Positions 1-13,123 of a DNA stretch of 60,000 nt are shown here, piece by piece (the stretch's first letter is position 1; every line of letters starts with the position of its first letter). The stretch is from Lingula anatina. Lineage: Eukaryota > Brachiopoda > Lingulata > Lingulida > Lingulidae. Below the pieces are notes generated by a model that saw only the letters and a list, made by a program, of their open reading frames with translations, was not told the DNA's origin and made no database searches. Position numbers and translations under genes: made by a program. The DNA is taken from the NCBI RefSeq assembly GCF_001039355.2, contig NW_019775891.1, positions 479,559-539,558 on the forward strand, given 5' to 3'.

Positions 1-3000
1 CTTTACCGAATGCAAATCGATAAAAATTCAATTTAAAATCTGTTAGAATCTGTTTTGACCTCGGAAAAGAAAGGCCAAGCACATTCTCAATCTTAACGCA
101 ATTTTAAAATGAAACGAGGCAGCTTTCAAATTAAACCGTATACGTATGCCCTGCCCGTGTTAATGCAATGCAAATACTGGAGGCCATTGATAAAATGCTG
201 ATGCCATTAATCAAGGGCGTTAGCCTGGTTCCGTAAGGTTGTCTACAGTTAGGAAGTCACCCATCTTCTGGCCTTCAAATAGATACAAATGGGCAGAAGA
301 ACATAAGTATTTCTGTTAATATTCCAAATCAACGCCCTGTGCCGTCTGACTCGTGTCATTGTCACTGTCATGCGATTGCTGTCTTCTTCTGTCATTGACT
401 CCTTGTTCCAGCTTTCAATTAATTAAGGGCGTGATGTCTGTCGCCGTGTCTCTGTGCTAGCTGGTATAATCTGGCACCCCGTCCCCTCTTGTCATCCACA
501 CCTTGTCTGGGACAGACACAGGTGACAAATGACACCTGCGGCGCTACACCGGACGAATGATGTCACATTTGATCAAACGAAATTAAGGCTGCACAGCTTA
601 GACTTAGGAACAGTCTTCTTTTGCGGTTTGTCACTAGTCGTGGAATGTTTACCAATATCATTATTATACATGTGAAAAAATTGATTAGAGTTTAACTGCA
701 TTATTGCTTTTTATCACTGAGAAGGACATCTAACAAATAAGAAGAGGGTTTGGTCATTGTCAGAGGATTGTCTGTATGTCCATGAAAAAAAAGGTGACAA
801 TGGTGTATTTTGTTGTAAAAAAACATCCGCTACGCTGTTTAAAAATCTCGGCAACAAAGTCGGTAATGTCAGTATACAGTGATTACAATGTGCTAATTGA
901 GCGCGTAATTGTTTACAATCAGGAACTGCAAGGGCTAGTTCGCGGTCTCACCTCGTGATCCCCAAATTTAACGACTCATTAGTTACTTTATTCCCCTTTG
1001 GTACGTTTGTCCGCACACGTTATTGTTCTGACGTGCTACGACTGTAATTGACCGTGACAATCGTAACACCTGCGTGACGTAATTTCGGCGAGAGGTGAAC
1101 AGTGATTATGTTGAGGAAAATATTTGCAAGTTGCCGTAAACCAAGTGTTAGCATGGGTCACATCAGAGTTCAACCCAGTACATTTACTCACAAATGTTGA
1201 AATTCATGAATAATATTGCAGAATGCGAGTATTTCTGTTTTTAAAACTTAATGACATGTGCAAATGATTCCTTCATACAGATGGGAATGTTACGCAGACA
1301 GACATAGACGGGCGTTGGTATTCAATATTGAAAACTATTGAATTTAAGTTTGGTACTGCGAAATGAAAACAATTGAGGAACTAGATCTTGAGAACTCGCA
1401 AATTCTCAAATTCAACGATTAGGCTTCCACTAGGTTAGCACATATAACACCAAATAAAGTGTCTTTGTTTGGTTTTGTCATCTTCCTAGCATCTTCCTAG
1501 TTGTAATCCCACACCGCCACTTTAAGCTAATGTTTGTCTTCCGACCAGTTCTGCTGTCTTTCAGTTTACTAAAGATGACTCATTGGGTCTCTCCAGGCAC
1601 TTGTATTCATAATTCCGTTGCATAATTATTTCTGTTATTGATTCGTACTTCATGAAATCCTAATGTCTGATTTTTTTCCTACCGCAGTGGGGCAAGTTGC
1701 GTGTCGCAAATGCTGCCGACATCACAATGGGTCATTTTTTCCTCTTGTGACGGGCATCCCTATACCGGGAGTATTATTTGGGAATGTCACCTCTTGTTTG
1801 CACCTTCCGCTGTGCTCTTGATTGACAAAAATGGTGTCGAACAGAACGTCGTCCTGTAAATTTGTAAAGCGTCGTCACTATGTTGTTGCAATGCAAATTC
1901 TTATATTTCAATGGAATTTTATTAATTGAGATTTTGCATTTATGGAACTTTATATTTTGTAAAAACCGAAACACTTATATATTATGAAATCATACCCTTA
2001 AGTCATGTCCCACTTGAACAATAAAAAAAATGTCGCTCAATGTCTCGTGGTAAACATGAAAAAATCTCGGTCAAACAGATGTTTGTTAGAGATATGTAAC
2101 CTTATAATCCTTTGTTATGCAATGTTAAAAACTATGGCGCCGATTTCTCTCTGTGGGGTCTGAGAACGAATTGTAAGTCGCTGAAATTTTGGTTGCTACT
2201 ATACTATTTGCATCTAAAAAGAACTATATGCATCTAAAAAGAACTAAAAGAGTTGTCATTCATATATTTCACAAGCGTATGAGCAAACTCTATATGACTT
2301 GTGCCTTGTAGGCCCCGCCTTTATGTATCCCACACGATTCCATGTGCATTAGTCCTGTCATCTTAAAATATTCATGGTTGAAGCATATGGCGTGTGTGAT
2401 GTGGGTATGCAAAGTGAATTTTCGATATACAGCTGTATGGTATCGTGTATGTAGACTTCAGTCGCATCATGATATACAATAGTTTCTCTTTTCAAACAGC
2501 CAATATTAATGAAATATAATGTCATGCCGGTGCTAGGTCGAACGATGAAAGCAGACGGTAAATCACCATGGTAGCAGACGATAGTTTGCGATCCACCTTC
2601 ACGTGAAATGGAGTGATGTGGCATATTTATGGGTGTCATTAAATTTCTCTCTCTCCCGTTGGTTTAAGAGAATCTAGTTTATATAAAAGTGTGTGATTTG
2701 TGGTTGAATACACTATCCGAATCTGACTGACTGAAATAAGTTTTGTTGAAAGCGATTTGGTACAATGCATTCAGATCACTTGAGTCTAGTTATGTTACGT
2801 GGTATTAAATAAGGTTTAGGTCTACATGAATGTGTCTTCTTGATCCATATATCAGTAAGCATCCATTATGCATTTGTGTAAAGCTTAGCCTATCTACCAT
2901 ATCTACCAGCATATCTGGTTTTGGAAAAAGAATCCAGTTACTAAATGAAACATAAAGAGGCACGTGTGTCCTTACATTTCACATTTGGTCTGATTCAGAT

Positions 3001-3789
3001 TTTAATGGGTAAAACAACAGCTGAGAATTTTATGTCTTTCTGTTTTAAAACGCTCATAAAAACTTCAAAGAACCAGTTAATACAGATGTTGTCGGCAATT
3101 TTTCAAATTTTATGTCATCATATGCATGCCCCTTCCATAAACGTTGCCTTCGCCCCAAGCTCGCTTTGGCTGATATGAAAATTGTTCAAATATTAGGGGT
3201 CGATTTTTTTAAAAATAAAATATACACACTGGATAAAATATATTTTACATTGTAACTGTGTAGATTTGATACCGGAGAAAAAAATGCAATGACCCCCTTT
3301 CAATTGTACATAATTCAGTCAGTAACCATAGCACAGAAAACCCGGATCATCGTCATAGCCCATATTAAGCGTTAAAAAAAGGAAGTGAGACACGTGGCAC
3401 AACTATAATATCGGTATATAGGGTGCATTTTTCAAAATTTGCCCGTCATTTCCAATTGATTTTATCTTCTAAAAAAAACTATGATATTTTAACAACAATA
3501 AGTGGGACCAATAGTCTTCTAGCCCAGTACATTTGCTTATCCTATATGAGGGGTAAAAAATCTTCCTCATGATGTTGAGCATTCTAAATATTGACGGATT
3601 AAAGGTGCCTTTAGAGTACAGTTTAAGCAGTATGACATAAAAGCGGAATATTTTTTGACAACCTGTATACACGCATTAAAAAAACATATAGCATCAATTA
3701 TAACCTACACTTTCACTGCATCAGGGACGATTTCTTGGCGTTTTCATTGAAAAACGTTGTGTTAACCAATATCATCAATCTTTTTGCAG
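1..3789 (+). other. Intron of the IF gene, no exon seen
   Basis: The sequence before the first recognised exon holds no convincing exon on either strand. The short ORFs have no family features. It is taken as the intron upstream of the coil 1B exon, ending in the acceptor TTTTTGCAG at 3789. Confidence 0.6.
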
Positions 3790-6700
3790 GAATGCAGATC
3801 TGCTTAATCTCCGCAACCAAGACAAAGACGAGATCGAGAGGAACCACCAGACCCTTTCTGACTACGAGTCCGAAATCAACCTTCTGAGAAGACGCGTGGA
3901 CTTCATGGAGAGAGAACTGGACGTCGCCAAGAAGAACGCCGATAAATGGAGAACCGCCTGCCAACAGAAGCAGATGGTGAGTTTCTTTTTTATTTATATA
4001 ACATCCTTATTCTATTTAATTTAATGTTGTAACTCATTTCTTAAAAACGTATTTGAAGTTTATATTTGTTACTTTCAATTTGTGTTGAACTTGCATAAAA
4101 GCCAAACGCTTCAAAGATAAAAAAGAGTGACGATTCAGCAACGCAAAATAGGGAAGGGATCCAAACAGTTGAACAGTCATGTTAATTATCAAGGTGTACA
4201 ATGTACGTGACACAAGAACAGGGCGCAAATAAACTTTGCAATCCTGACCATAAAGGACACGAAACACTGTGCCAGAAATCTCAAATTCATTTGGAATCTA
4301 CGTATCGAAACAAGTTGTCTGGGAAGTAGAAGGTCCTTTGGTTATCTAGTGCAACGTTTTTCCACCTGGCAACTCTGGTGACGCGCCTTTAATACATCAG
4401 CCAATCAAGCGTTGTAGCGTCCCTTGCCTTCTCCGGTGTGCCCAAAGCACTCAAAGCGATTGCTTATTTCGCAAAAAAAAATCTCATATTTTCTTTCCCA
4501 AGCACTTAGAAGTTCACCTTCCGTTTATTCAACGTATTCGGTGGCCTGGGATACAACAACAGGCCGGATATACGCTACCCGGCTACCAGTCAAACCGGTT
4601 TGCAAGGTGCCTTAGGTGGTTCGTTTTACCATGTAAAAGGTGGGCGGTGGCGCGGGTTCTGCGTTACCTGTTTTTAACCTCAGCAGAGAACTGAATTTTG
4701 TGGCCGTTTAAAGTTACTGTGTTTCCGTGTTGTTTGTTAAGATTAAGGATTCTGTGTTGCCGCTTTCACCCCCTTGTTTTCCGTGCTGGCATATTGGAGG
4801 GAATAGCGGCAGTTATGAGTGCAGTGTTTAAAAGACACGTATTATTTAGCTGTGTGTTTGGATATTGACGAATATGTGGTATTCGTGCAACAGCAGTGTA
4901 GATCCCTTGCACATATACACTGCTTTTGAAATCTTAGCAAAATAAAATTCTGTGTTTGCTGTTTTGGGTAGTAGCATTGGTCTTTAGATGACCAGACTCC
5001 CTTTGATTGAATCTCCGTGTTCGGTCATGCATGCCTGCTTTGACACCGTAAAGTAAACTGCGGTGATCTTTCTGTGGTTCCCGTTTCGGATAACAAGATA
5101 TATTATATAGCAGTTGACGACGGCAAGATAAAGGTGACCTGGCATTATACACTGTATAAAACAGTTACCGGTGAATGCACATCTTGATCCTGTATGCGTG
5201 TCGAGCAAAACAAAACGTTGGGTTGGATTGTCTTGTATGCAGGTTAAGTTATGTATGTGTCATTTTTATCAAGATCATAATGCGATGCGTTTTATATTAG
5301 AGCCATCTGAACATTTTAAGTGATAATCCAAACACACCTTCCCGTCAGAGGTCGGGCTGTACTGGGACCGTCCTCGTCCACTTCTACTATCTAAGACTGA
5401 GAGGAAGGCACATTAAATGAGTGCCTGAGTACACGTAACCCCTAGAAACCGGCTTGGGGAACAAGGAAAAAGACAGACGACAGCATACATACATGAGCAT
5501 ATACAGTTTTGTGTGAAACGCTTCAAAATGCAGGCATTGTTGAACGTGCATAAAATTCGTACAATTTTTTTCTCTTGACGACACTTTTAGCATAATCCAT
5601 TATGTCAACACGTATACGTTGAGCCATTGCCCATCCAGGAATTGCTCTTTCCATGATGTATTTGGTTGGATGTCTTCCATACGTGCCTGGATTTCTAGGA
5701 GAGTTAGTCAGCAAACGCCCTTTTAAAATGCTCCATATAATTACTATGGAAGACACATCAAAACACAATCATTCCAAATGCCTCGTAGATGATGTTTCAT
5801 TTAACATATCGCTATCAGTCAATTCTTGGAATTTTGACTCTATTGTTGGCCAACAGAAAAAATAGTCGACTTAAGTGAGAAAAACGGAAAGAAAGAGAGA
5901 GAGAGAGAGAGAGACAGAGAGAGATCTGCAACTTGGTCAATTGGTTGGACAGATCGGTGTCTACATATCTTATTTTAACAACGAAATATAAGTTAAAATC
6001 GTTTTTCCAGTTAAGGAAATAGAAACACATAACGAGAATATCTACCGCCCTTTGTGTCCAGAGCAAGCATCAATAACTTATAGGGCGCCGTGGCAATGTA
6101 CATGTATGTCTGAGAATCTATCGATCGCCTTGCCCTTCCGATAAAAGCATTTTGATTAGATGAAATCTCTCCAACCTGGCGTGGAACTCAGGCATAATAC
6201 ATTGTAATGCCCGTTAGATAATAATAACACCACTGCCCTATTATAAAAGTGCAACATTCATGATCAGCTATTAAGAAAGTAATTTTGTTTTCAGATCAAA
6301 CTTAAGCAAAATAGGAAATAATATTCAAACTTCGTAGCGTGAAAGAATTGATTTTTACTTTTTTCCTATGACATATTCGGCACCATTTGACATGGGCCTT
6401 AACGTGGGAGTTATCAAAAAAGCACATTGCTTTTAATTGACTCATTCTTTATCATATTTATAGGAACTTGACGCTGAAACCCTGGCCCGTATCACTGCCG
6501 AGAATGAGAAGCAGACCGCTGAAGAGGCCCTGGAGTTCCAGAAACAGATCAATGACCAGGTTTGTACCTTTAACATATTGCATGGATGCGCATCTATTTG
6601 TGACCAGTCTTCTATGCACACCATTCTATATGATCCTGCAAAACGAAATTTTACTCACAGAGCGTGGTGAACACTTATCGTCACTTGGGCGGGCCGGCGA

Positions 6701-7281
6701 AGTGACATCGTACAATCTTGTCACATTATCGTTATTGTTTTTTCGGTGTACCTAAATTGATGTCAGTTTTTGTCATTATATATCATAAATGCACTGGTAC
6801 CTCTGCGTGTAACGTTGAACAGTTAGTTTTTTGAGCTGGCACCAGCATATAATGAAAGCTGTTATCTCCACCAGTCTTGTCCAACGTCGAGTTGAAACAT
6901 ATTGATCAATGAAGGTTTAGTCATATGTTATTATCTTTTATTTTTCAAAGATATATTTTGATTTAACTCATGCATATTTCCTGAAAATATGTGCCAGTTT
7001 TTTAAAGCAAATGCTATTCAAATCCCTTTGATTCTTCTTCATTAAATTAGCCAAAAAGAGTTTTCTGATTATTTTATATGCAACTACTTCCTAATAAATT
7101 TCTTTCTTAATTACTGTAGGAAATGAAGGAGCTGGCGGCTCTTGCATACAGAGACACCACCCAGGAAAACCGCGAGTTCTGGAAGAGTGAGATGGCACAG
7201 GCTCTTAGAGAAATCTCCCAAGAGTACGAAAGCAGAATGGATAACGCTAAGCAGGAAATGGAAGCCTTCTACAATGTTAAG
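3790..7281 (+). CDS. IF rod: coil 1B to start of coil 2 (three exons)
   Basis: Exon 3790-3976 (phase 2 in, phase 0 out) carries the YESEINLLRRRV heptad pattern typical of coil 1B. Exon 6464-6559 carries ELDAETLARITAENE, the counterpart of the vertebrate DVDAATLARVDLE motif. Exon 7120-7281 opens with EMKEL, the end of coil 1B, then contains REFWKSEMAQALREI of early coil 2. Heptads are Leu/Ile/Ala-rich and there are no prolines. Introns are phase 0. Whether the 42-residue coil 1B extension of lamins and protostome IFs is present cannot be judged without the upstream exon. Confidence 0.9.
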
Positions 7282-10200
7282 GTAAGATGACTGCAAAATT
7301 GTTCTCCCCTACCGCAATTTGTAATGCAATCCTTGGAAGTAATGTTTTTCTGTGACAAATTCACACCTACCGCAGTGTGAATCACTGTAACTGAAGTTTG
7401 CATTATATTTTCACCCCCCCCCCCCAAAAAAAAAGCATCAATATCGGCTGCTTTTAGGTATTTAAATACATAATTCAATTGATTAATTGAAGTTTGCATT
7501 ATATTTTCACCCCCCCCCCCCAAAAAAAAAAATCATCAATATCGGCTGCTTTTAGGTATTTAAATACATAATTCAATTGATATGCTCTGCTGTGTTTCAG
7601 ATCCAAGAACAGCGCACTGGTGCCAATCGCCAGAACATGGAACTGGTCCACACCAAGGAAGAGATCCAGAGACTGAGAAGTACCCTTAGCGACAAGAACA
7701 GAGACACATCCGATCTCCAGAGCCAGGTAGGTTCTAAATTATGTGCAGTTATTTCCACGTTGATTTAGTGTGGCTCCATTAATTGGTGCCGTAAAGGGGA
7801 TGATGTATCGTTTGTCATGAGGGCACCCATAAAACATAGACATGGGACTAGCTCATAAGCAAATAAGCAAATTGGCGGAACTCTGGGTTATTACAAGTTG
7901 TTGTGAGGCAGTTGCATAAAACTTTACCAAGATTCTCCGATAGAAGATTTTAAAGCTGTGTATGTAACTTTGGTGTACACGTTGTATCAACTTGACGTAT
8001 ATTTACACTCCATTAATAGATTGCCAACCTGAAAAATGATTTGGACATGAAGTGTCGCGAGCTCGACGAACTTCTCCGTGAGAACGAATTGGACAGGTCC
8101 AGACTGCTGACAGAATTGGAAGAACTGAGGGCAGAAAATGAAAAGATCATGGTTGACTTTAACCACATAAGTGATGCCAAGTTGTCCTTGGAACTCGAGA
8201 TTGCTGCTTACAGGAAACTTCTGGAAGGAGAAGAGAGCAGGTGAGAACTATACTCCATATTAATATCGATGTGTTGTATAAAAAGCTATTTCGTATTACA
8301 TAGGAAAGGAGAATATATTGATTACTTAATACCCATTTTTGGATATAAAATGAAGGAGTTATTGAATGAAAACTTAATTATATGTCTCAAAATTAAGAAC
8401 ATTACATTTCTTTCATCTGTTGAAAATTTAAAAATCATGACGAAAGTCATGTTTGCTCGTAAGATGTTCATTTTTTATTTGCCCTGTATTTGTCAAACAT
8501 AAGAGAAGACAGGTGAGTATTGATAAGGGTGTGTTTACTTTCGACCATTTCCATATCTTCAAACCCTTCGTCTCGACTATGTTTGAGAGTAGTCATTCAT
8601 GTTGGGAAGGGACGTACTTTTGCTTCCGTGGCTGGTCCTAGATAAAAAAGATCGATATCGTCTGGTGCAAAACCTAATTAAATGAACCTTACTGTGTAAA
8701 GAATTCACGACGTAAAAAAATGCTATACGGCCTTAATTGTTTTTGTTTTATTTGTAAAGGATACTTTTAATAAATGTTTTTAGTGTGTTGCTTTGCTGAA
8801 ACTGGACAGAGTTAATAAATTTTGTTCTAAAAGTCGTGGAGGTTACATCTGAAGGTGATATTACGCGGCATCCATAAGGGCATTTTCTAACTATATCGTA
8901 CGGCTAAAAAAAACGTACCACATTTAAGATTTTACTCTCTCAAAATTCCTTTAGAATGACCAAGCCGTCTATTAACTGTTAATATGTTATCATTCAACCT
9001 TTCAGCCAAAGTGGGTAGTGAGAATGACCTGGTCGCAGTGGAAGATGTGACACGTGCTCGTGGCATATTAATTCAATCGAACTGCATTTCATTTTTTTTC
9101 TATTAGGATCGGTTTGAGAAGTGTAGTTGAACAGGTTATGACCGGCTCCGAGTCTATGTCTGCTGGCGGTGGGATGTCCGGTGGCATGTCCATGTCAGGT
9201 GGTATGTCCGGCGGTATGCAAATGGGTACGTCTTGAAGGGTGCTGATAGGAGTGCCATCTGTAGTCATAGATATATCTATATATCTACTTACGCTAGGGG
9301 CAGTACACTCAAGACTTTTTGTTTGGCTTTTGATATCTCACGAAGGAAAAAGAAACTTAAACAGATGATTTTTACATGATTTTTTTCATGATTTTTACCA
9401 AGAGTAAATGAAAATTATATAGCTCAACAAAAGGTCTGTGAGATTGCCCTGGGTTTTGCGATGCGCACTTACTAATTTGCATAACATGACACCCTATTAA
9501 CAGCCAATGGTTTACTACAGAGAGAGAGATGCTTCCATTCGTAAGTTCATCACTAGAGGAAGGCCTGAGGAGAAACACTCTCCCAGCTCTCCTCCCAAAG
9601 AAAAGGGTGCTTTGGAGGAACAAGACGAGAAAGGAGAGGCGCCAATTGAGGAGAAAAAAGATGGCGGCAGTGAGGCGGACCCCGGTATGTGGGTGTCCTG
9701 CTTGTTGTTTAATGTACAGAAACCAGACCATTTTTGTTCAAAATCACTTTCATTTCTCGTCCTCTTAAGTATTTTGATAGAATTCTGTTGTTTTTTCATC
9801 AGAACTCCGTGATGCTTAATATGATCAAAACATTTCTGTTTTTGTTTTTCTCGACAGCAAGTGTATTTGGTTTCATTACGCTGCTCGTGTTTTAAATGGT
9901 CGTTCTTTTGTATTGTACACGTCAGTTTTTTTCACATGTATAAATGGAATACTACTGGTGCCTTAAAATTCATTTCCTTTAAAAGTCTTGCTACTTCTAA
10001 TAAAATTCAATTATGTCTGGTAGTCCCAAAATAAGAGCTATCTGCGGTAGAACTGGAAGTTTTATTCTGGTAAGAGATGGACCAACTTACACAATGAGTC
10101 TCGACCTTCTTCGAAATTATAGCGAAAGTTGACGTTGAAATGCATGTAGCATGTGAGGTGTGATTTATTTGCCTAATCCCTACCTGCACTAATATGAACA

Positions 10201-13123
10201 ACTCAATGACCAGATTTTCTGCTTCTGTATCGAAGGTTTACGGTGCATCATAGAAGGTACGCCCAACCCCTGTTCAATGACACAGGAAGGGCGCACTGTT
10301 CTTAATATTTCTAAATTGAATTGAACTCGCGTTTTACTTACACTGTGCCTTAATATTAGTGCTCATCATCATCATTATATTTACTGCTTGTTCTTTTTTA
10401 TTGTGATCTGTATTCAATGTAGACCAGAGATACAAAGCACAGCGAGATTCTTTACTGTATACCCATCTTACGTACGGTGACTACTTCGGGTTTCTTGAGG
10501 CCACACATCAACTCGATGGTGCCTTTTTACTTTTTATATGAACTCGCTGTGGTTTGGATCTTATTCCTTTTTACTTTGTGTTTTGACAATCTTTATTAGT
10601 ATTGTATTTTTCTTTCTTTCTTTGTTGTTGTTGTCATAGTTGGTTTGAAATTTTATGGTCGCATCTTATGACTCGGGTCCTGTTTTACAATACAGAATTG
10701 AAGTTGAGAGAACGTAGTCATATTTGACCTACGTAAAGCTATTAGCAAGTTAGAATCCACTTTAACGGTCGTGTAAATATTTTTAAAAAACGCAACTTTT
10801 GATTTAAGATATGTCCCTGAGACGCGGCTCAGGATATTCTAAACATAGGATCTTTGAGTCTTAAGATCGGCCTTGAAGCTTTATAAACTGATTTCTAACA
10901 AGCATGGATATTATATATCATTAGATTAAGTGTGCACAACATGATTTGAATTAGTGCGTCGAAGAATAGAATAACGTTTATTTTATAAAGTATATGCAAC
11001 ATTTTGTAGATGTTCTTTTTAATCTAGAATTTAATTAATATCGTAAGAGTACTGTTGATACTCACTGTCATGTTCAATGCATCTTGTAAAACAGATATCT
11101 GGAAGTTGCTTTATACAATAATTGCTGTGTGAAAACTTGTTCTTGTTTTATTGCATTGCGTTTGTGCTGGACTTGCCTGGCCACGCCTGACCACCCGGCC
11201 TTCGTGCATCGTGCTCAGTGACGTCACTGATGCTAAACAGTTTGTGAATTGATCTTGACGTAGGAGTGATAGAAAAGGAACGCTATTTAAAAGGCATGGT
11301 AGTGCCAAACTAACATGACATGTTTTGTCTTGACTTTTGCCCGCATCTTTACTGACGTTTCGTGTACTTTTTCCTTATCAGTAAAGCGTTTTTTCAGTAA
11401 AATTTTCGGATTCTTCTAAACTACTTTCTTGCACTTTGGTTATCTGAAATTTTACCAATATAAGATAATTTTTTCTGTTGCATATTGAAAAATATACTTG
11501 TCATTGATGCTAATTCGCAGATAAAATTTTTGATCTTTACTCAAGAAGGACTATAGTTTACTTGGTAGCAGATATTTTTCCATGTAGACCTTCTACAACA
11601 CTTTATTCATCATTCATGTCATGTCGGCGTTACGGTTTTCATTCTGTTTGGTGTACCGGTATATATATTCTCACATTTCCCTGTCTAATACTGAACCGTA
11701 GAGAGAAGTTCAGCGACGTACGCGTCACGCACCTCAACCATGAGTGGTGGTGGCGGCGGTGGGTCGTCTACGGCAGAGTTCGTCATCCAAACAAGCGGTG
11801 GTCAGGGTGGTCCGATTGTAATGTCCAGCTCAGACATGTCACAACAAGCGTATCAAATGCAATCTGGTTTACTTCCTGGTGAATTTGAAGCTTCCCAGAG
11901 CACGGTGAAGGGTGAGATGTCCGCCAAGACAACGTTCCAGCGCAGTGCTAAGGGCCCCATCACGATTAGTGAAGTTGATGCCCATGGCAACTTCATCGAG
12001 TTGGAGAACACTAGCAGAAAGGTACGACTAAGATCGCAGTCACACAGAGCTGATACCACGTGACAGACTCTTTGCTACAACGCTGTACAAAAGAAGTAAC
12101 CCTCATTACCCCAACGCGATTATCATTTTGTTCTGGAAACTCGTTTTGTACGTCTAGGTAGTTCAATGCATTCAGTGCGATTCAGTGCATTCTTTATTCG
12201 CTCTTAAAACATCTTACTTTATGTTACTAGCAAAAAATATGAACTACATTCCTGTCAGTTGATGGTAGTTCCCATGAAAAATCCATGCGATACACTACAA
12301 TTTGATTTTAATTTACCAGGGTTCACTTTTATTTATATTTGTTAGAAGTAAATTGCTATTCTTTATTTTTGCCCTGTCGATGGCGTGCAATTTTGCATTG
12401 TATATGACTGTGATAAACTCTCGTTTTCCAGGAGGAAAATCTCAACGGATGGAAAATCAGACGTATGGTTGATGGCAAAGAGAAAGAGGCCTTCGTTCTA
12501 CAAAACGTTCTGTTGAGCCCACACCAGAAACTGAAGGTAAATACAGTAAAGCTGACCAATTCCAGCGGTTAAACACGCGTGTAACATGGAACAAGCCAGA
12601 AACAAGACCGATGAAAACAAAAAAACAAAAACGTTTGCTATTTTGATGTTAGAGAACTTTCTCCTAACCATCACTTTGGAATTATGCCTATCTCGGCAGA
12701 AATGAAAACGCCTAAAACCACTTCTTTCTGTTTTAGGTATTCGGTCATGGTAAATCGGGTGGCGCTCCCGGTCTGGAGAGCCAAGACTTCGACCAATGGT
12801 CCCTTGGCAACAACATCCACACTATGCTCGTCGATATGAATGGTTCGGTAAGTGCTTCGGTGATTTTTAATGCCGTAAGGCGTTGTGCAAAATTTGATTT
12901 TTTTAAATAATAATTATCAGTATTTAGATGCATTGTTTTGAAATCTGTGTTTACGAAAGTTCAGGTCTTGTGTCAGTCGTTGGTGTGTCTTCTATGGTGA
13001 TAATTTTCTCACACAGAATGCCCCCCAAAATGATCTTAAAGACGGAAAAAGTTTAATCAATACCCTGTGTTTGTTTTTTTGCAGGAGAAGGCCTCCCACA
13101 TTTCAAAGACCACCTACTCATAA
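3790..13123 (+). CDS. Cytoplasmic intermediate filament protein with lamin-tail domain (5' partial)
   Basis: Structural protein that forms cytoplasmic 10-nm filaments. Coding exons: 3790-3976, 6464-6559, 7120-7281, 7601-7726, 8020-8240, 9107-9225, 11702-12021, 12432-12536, 12737-12847, 13085-13123. All have AG/GT borders and matching phases, and give 494 residues plus stop. The head, coil 1A and start codon lie upstream of the window, since exon 3790 begins in mid codon. The rod ends with the IF signature AAYRKLLEGEE. A Gly/Met/Ser-rich linker and a lamin-tail domain follow. The chain ends in KTTYS with no CaaX box, and I see no nuclear localisation signal, so it is a cytoplasmic IF and not a lamin. 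Cytoplasmic IFs with lamin-like tails are known from protostomes. The first 3.8 kb of the window show no coil 1A exon. Confidence 0.93.
5889..5924 (+). repeat. (GA)n microsatellite
   Basis: GA dinucleotide run with one interruption, in an IF intron. Confidence 0.9.
7393..7581 (+). repeat. Intronic tandem duplication, two 96-base units
   Basis: Unit 1 begins at 7393 and unit 2 at 7489, each with GAAGTTTGCATTATATTTTC followed by a C run, an A run and a shared AT-rich end (ATACATAATTCAATTGAT). The units are nearly identical. The second ends 19 bases before exon 7601. Confidence 0.9.
7601..8240 (+). CDS. IF rod: coil 2 and rod-end consensus (two exons)
   Basis: Exon 7601-7726 encodes a 42-residue coiled coil (IQEQRTGANRQNMELVHTKE). 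Exon 8020-8240 encodes IANLKNDLDMKC through LELEIAAYRKLLEGEESR. The last 20 or so residues are the most conserved IF signature and the helix-termination motif needed for filament assembly. The second exon ends in phase 2 (AG|gtgaga) and joins the linker exon at 9107. Confidence 0.93.
9107..9225 (+). CDS. IF Gly/Met/Ser-rich tail linker exon
   Basis: It encodes IGLRSVVEQVMTGSESM followed by tandem GGMSGGMSMS-type repeats, a flexible tail linker. It ends ATG G|GTACGT in phase 1, which fits the lamin-tail exon at 11702. If the donor is not used, translation continues MQMGTS and stops at 9234-9236. That would give a natural short-tail isoform without the lamin domain. Confidence 0.82.
9504..9684 (+). 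CDS. Candidate alternative IF exon with charged Pro/Glu/Lys-rich tail
   Basis: An exon-like segment between an AG at 9502-9503 and a GTATGT donor at 9685. From ATG 9507, in a CCAATGG context, it reads MVYYRERDASIRKF and then a low-complexity acidic/basic stretch ending GGSEADP. It leaves phase 1, which fits exon 11702. An mRNA starting here would encode a 250-residue coil-less, tail-only protein. If exon 9107-9225 is instead spliced to 9504, the frame closes after 13 codons (CFHS stop). I cannot tell which use is real, or whether the exon is used at all. Confidence 0.45.
11702..13123 (+). CDS. IF lamin-tail (LTD) domain exons
   Basis: Exons 11702-12021, 12432-12536, 12737-12847 and 13085-13123. 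A poly-Gly/Ser segment (MSGGGGGGSS) precedes an immunoglobulin-fold lamin tail. Visible landmarks are GPITISEVDAHGNFIELEN, LNGWKIRR, FVLQNVLLSPHQKLKVFG, and WSLGNNIHTMLVDMNGSEKA, which matches the lamin W-G-x(n)-T-x-L-x-N-x-x-G-x-E-x-A pattern. The domain probably mediates protein contacts on the filament. Stop TAA is at 13121-13123. Confidence 0.92.

Noticed and set aside
4424-4615. ORF in an IF intron preceded by GCCAATCAAG (CCAAT-like)
   Set aside because: A possible internal promoter was considered, but no downstream splice to the IF frame could be shown.
9372-9799. - strand ORFs of 119 and 94 residues
   Set aside because: Antisense to the candidate IF exon 9504-9684, with no splice signals.
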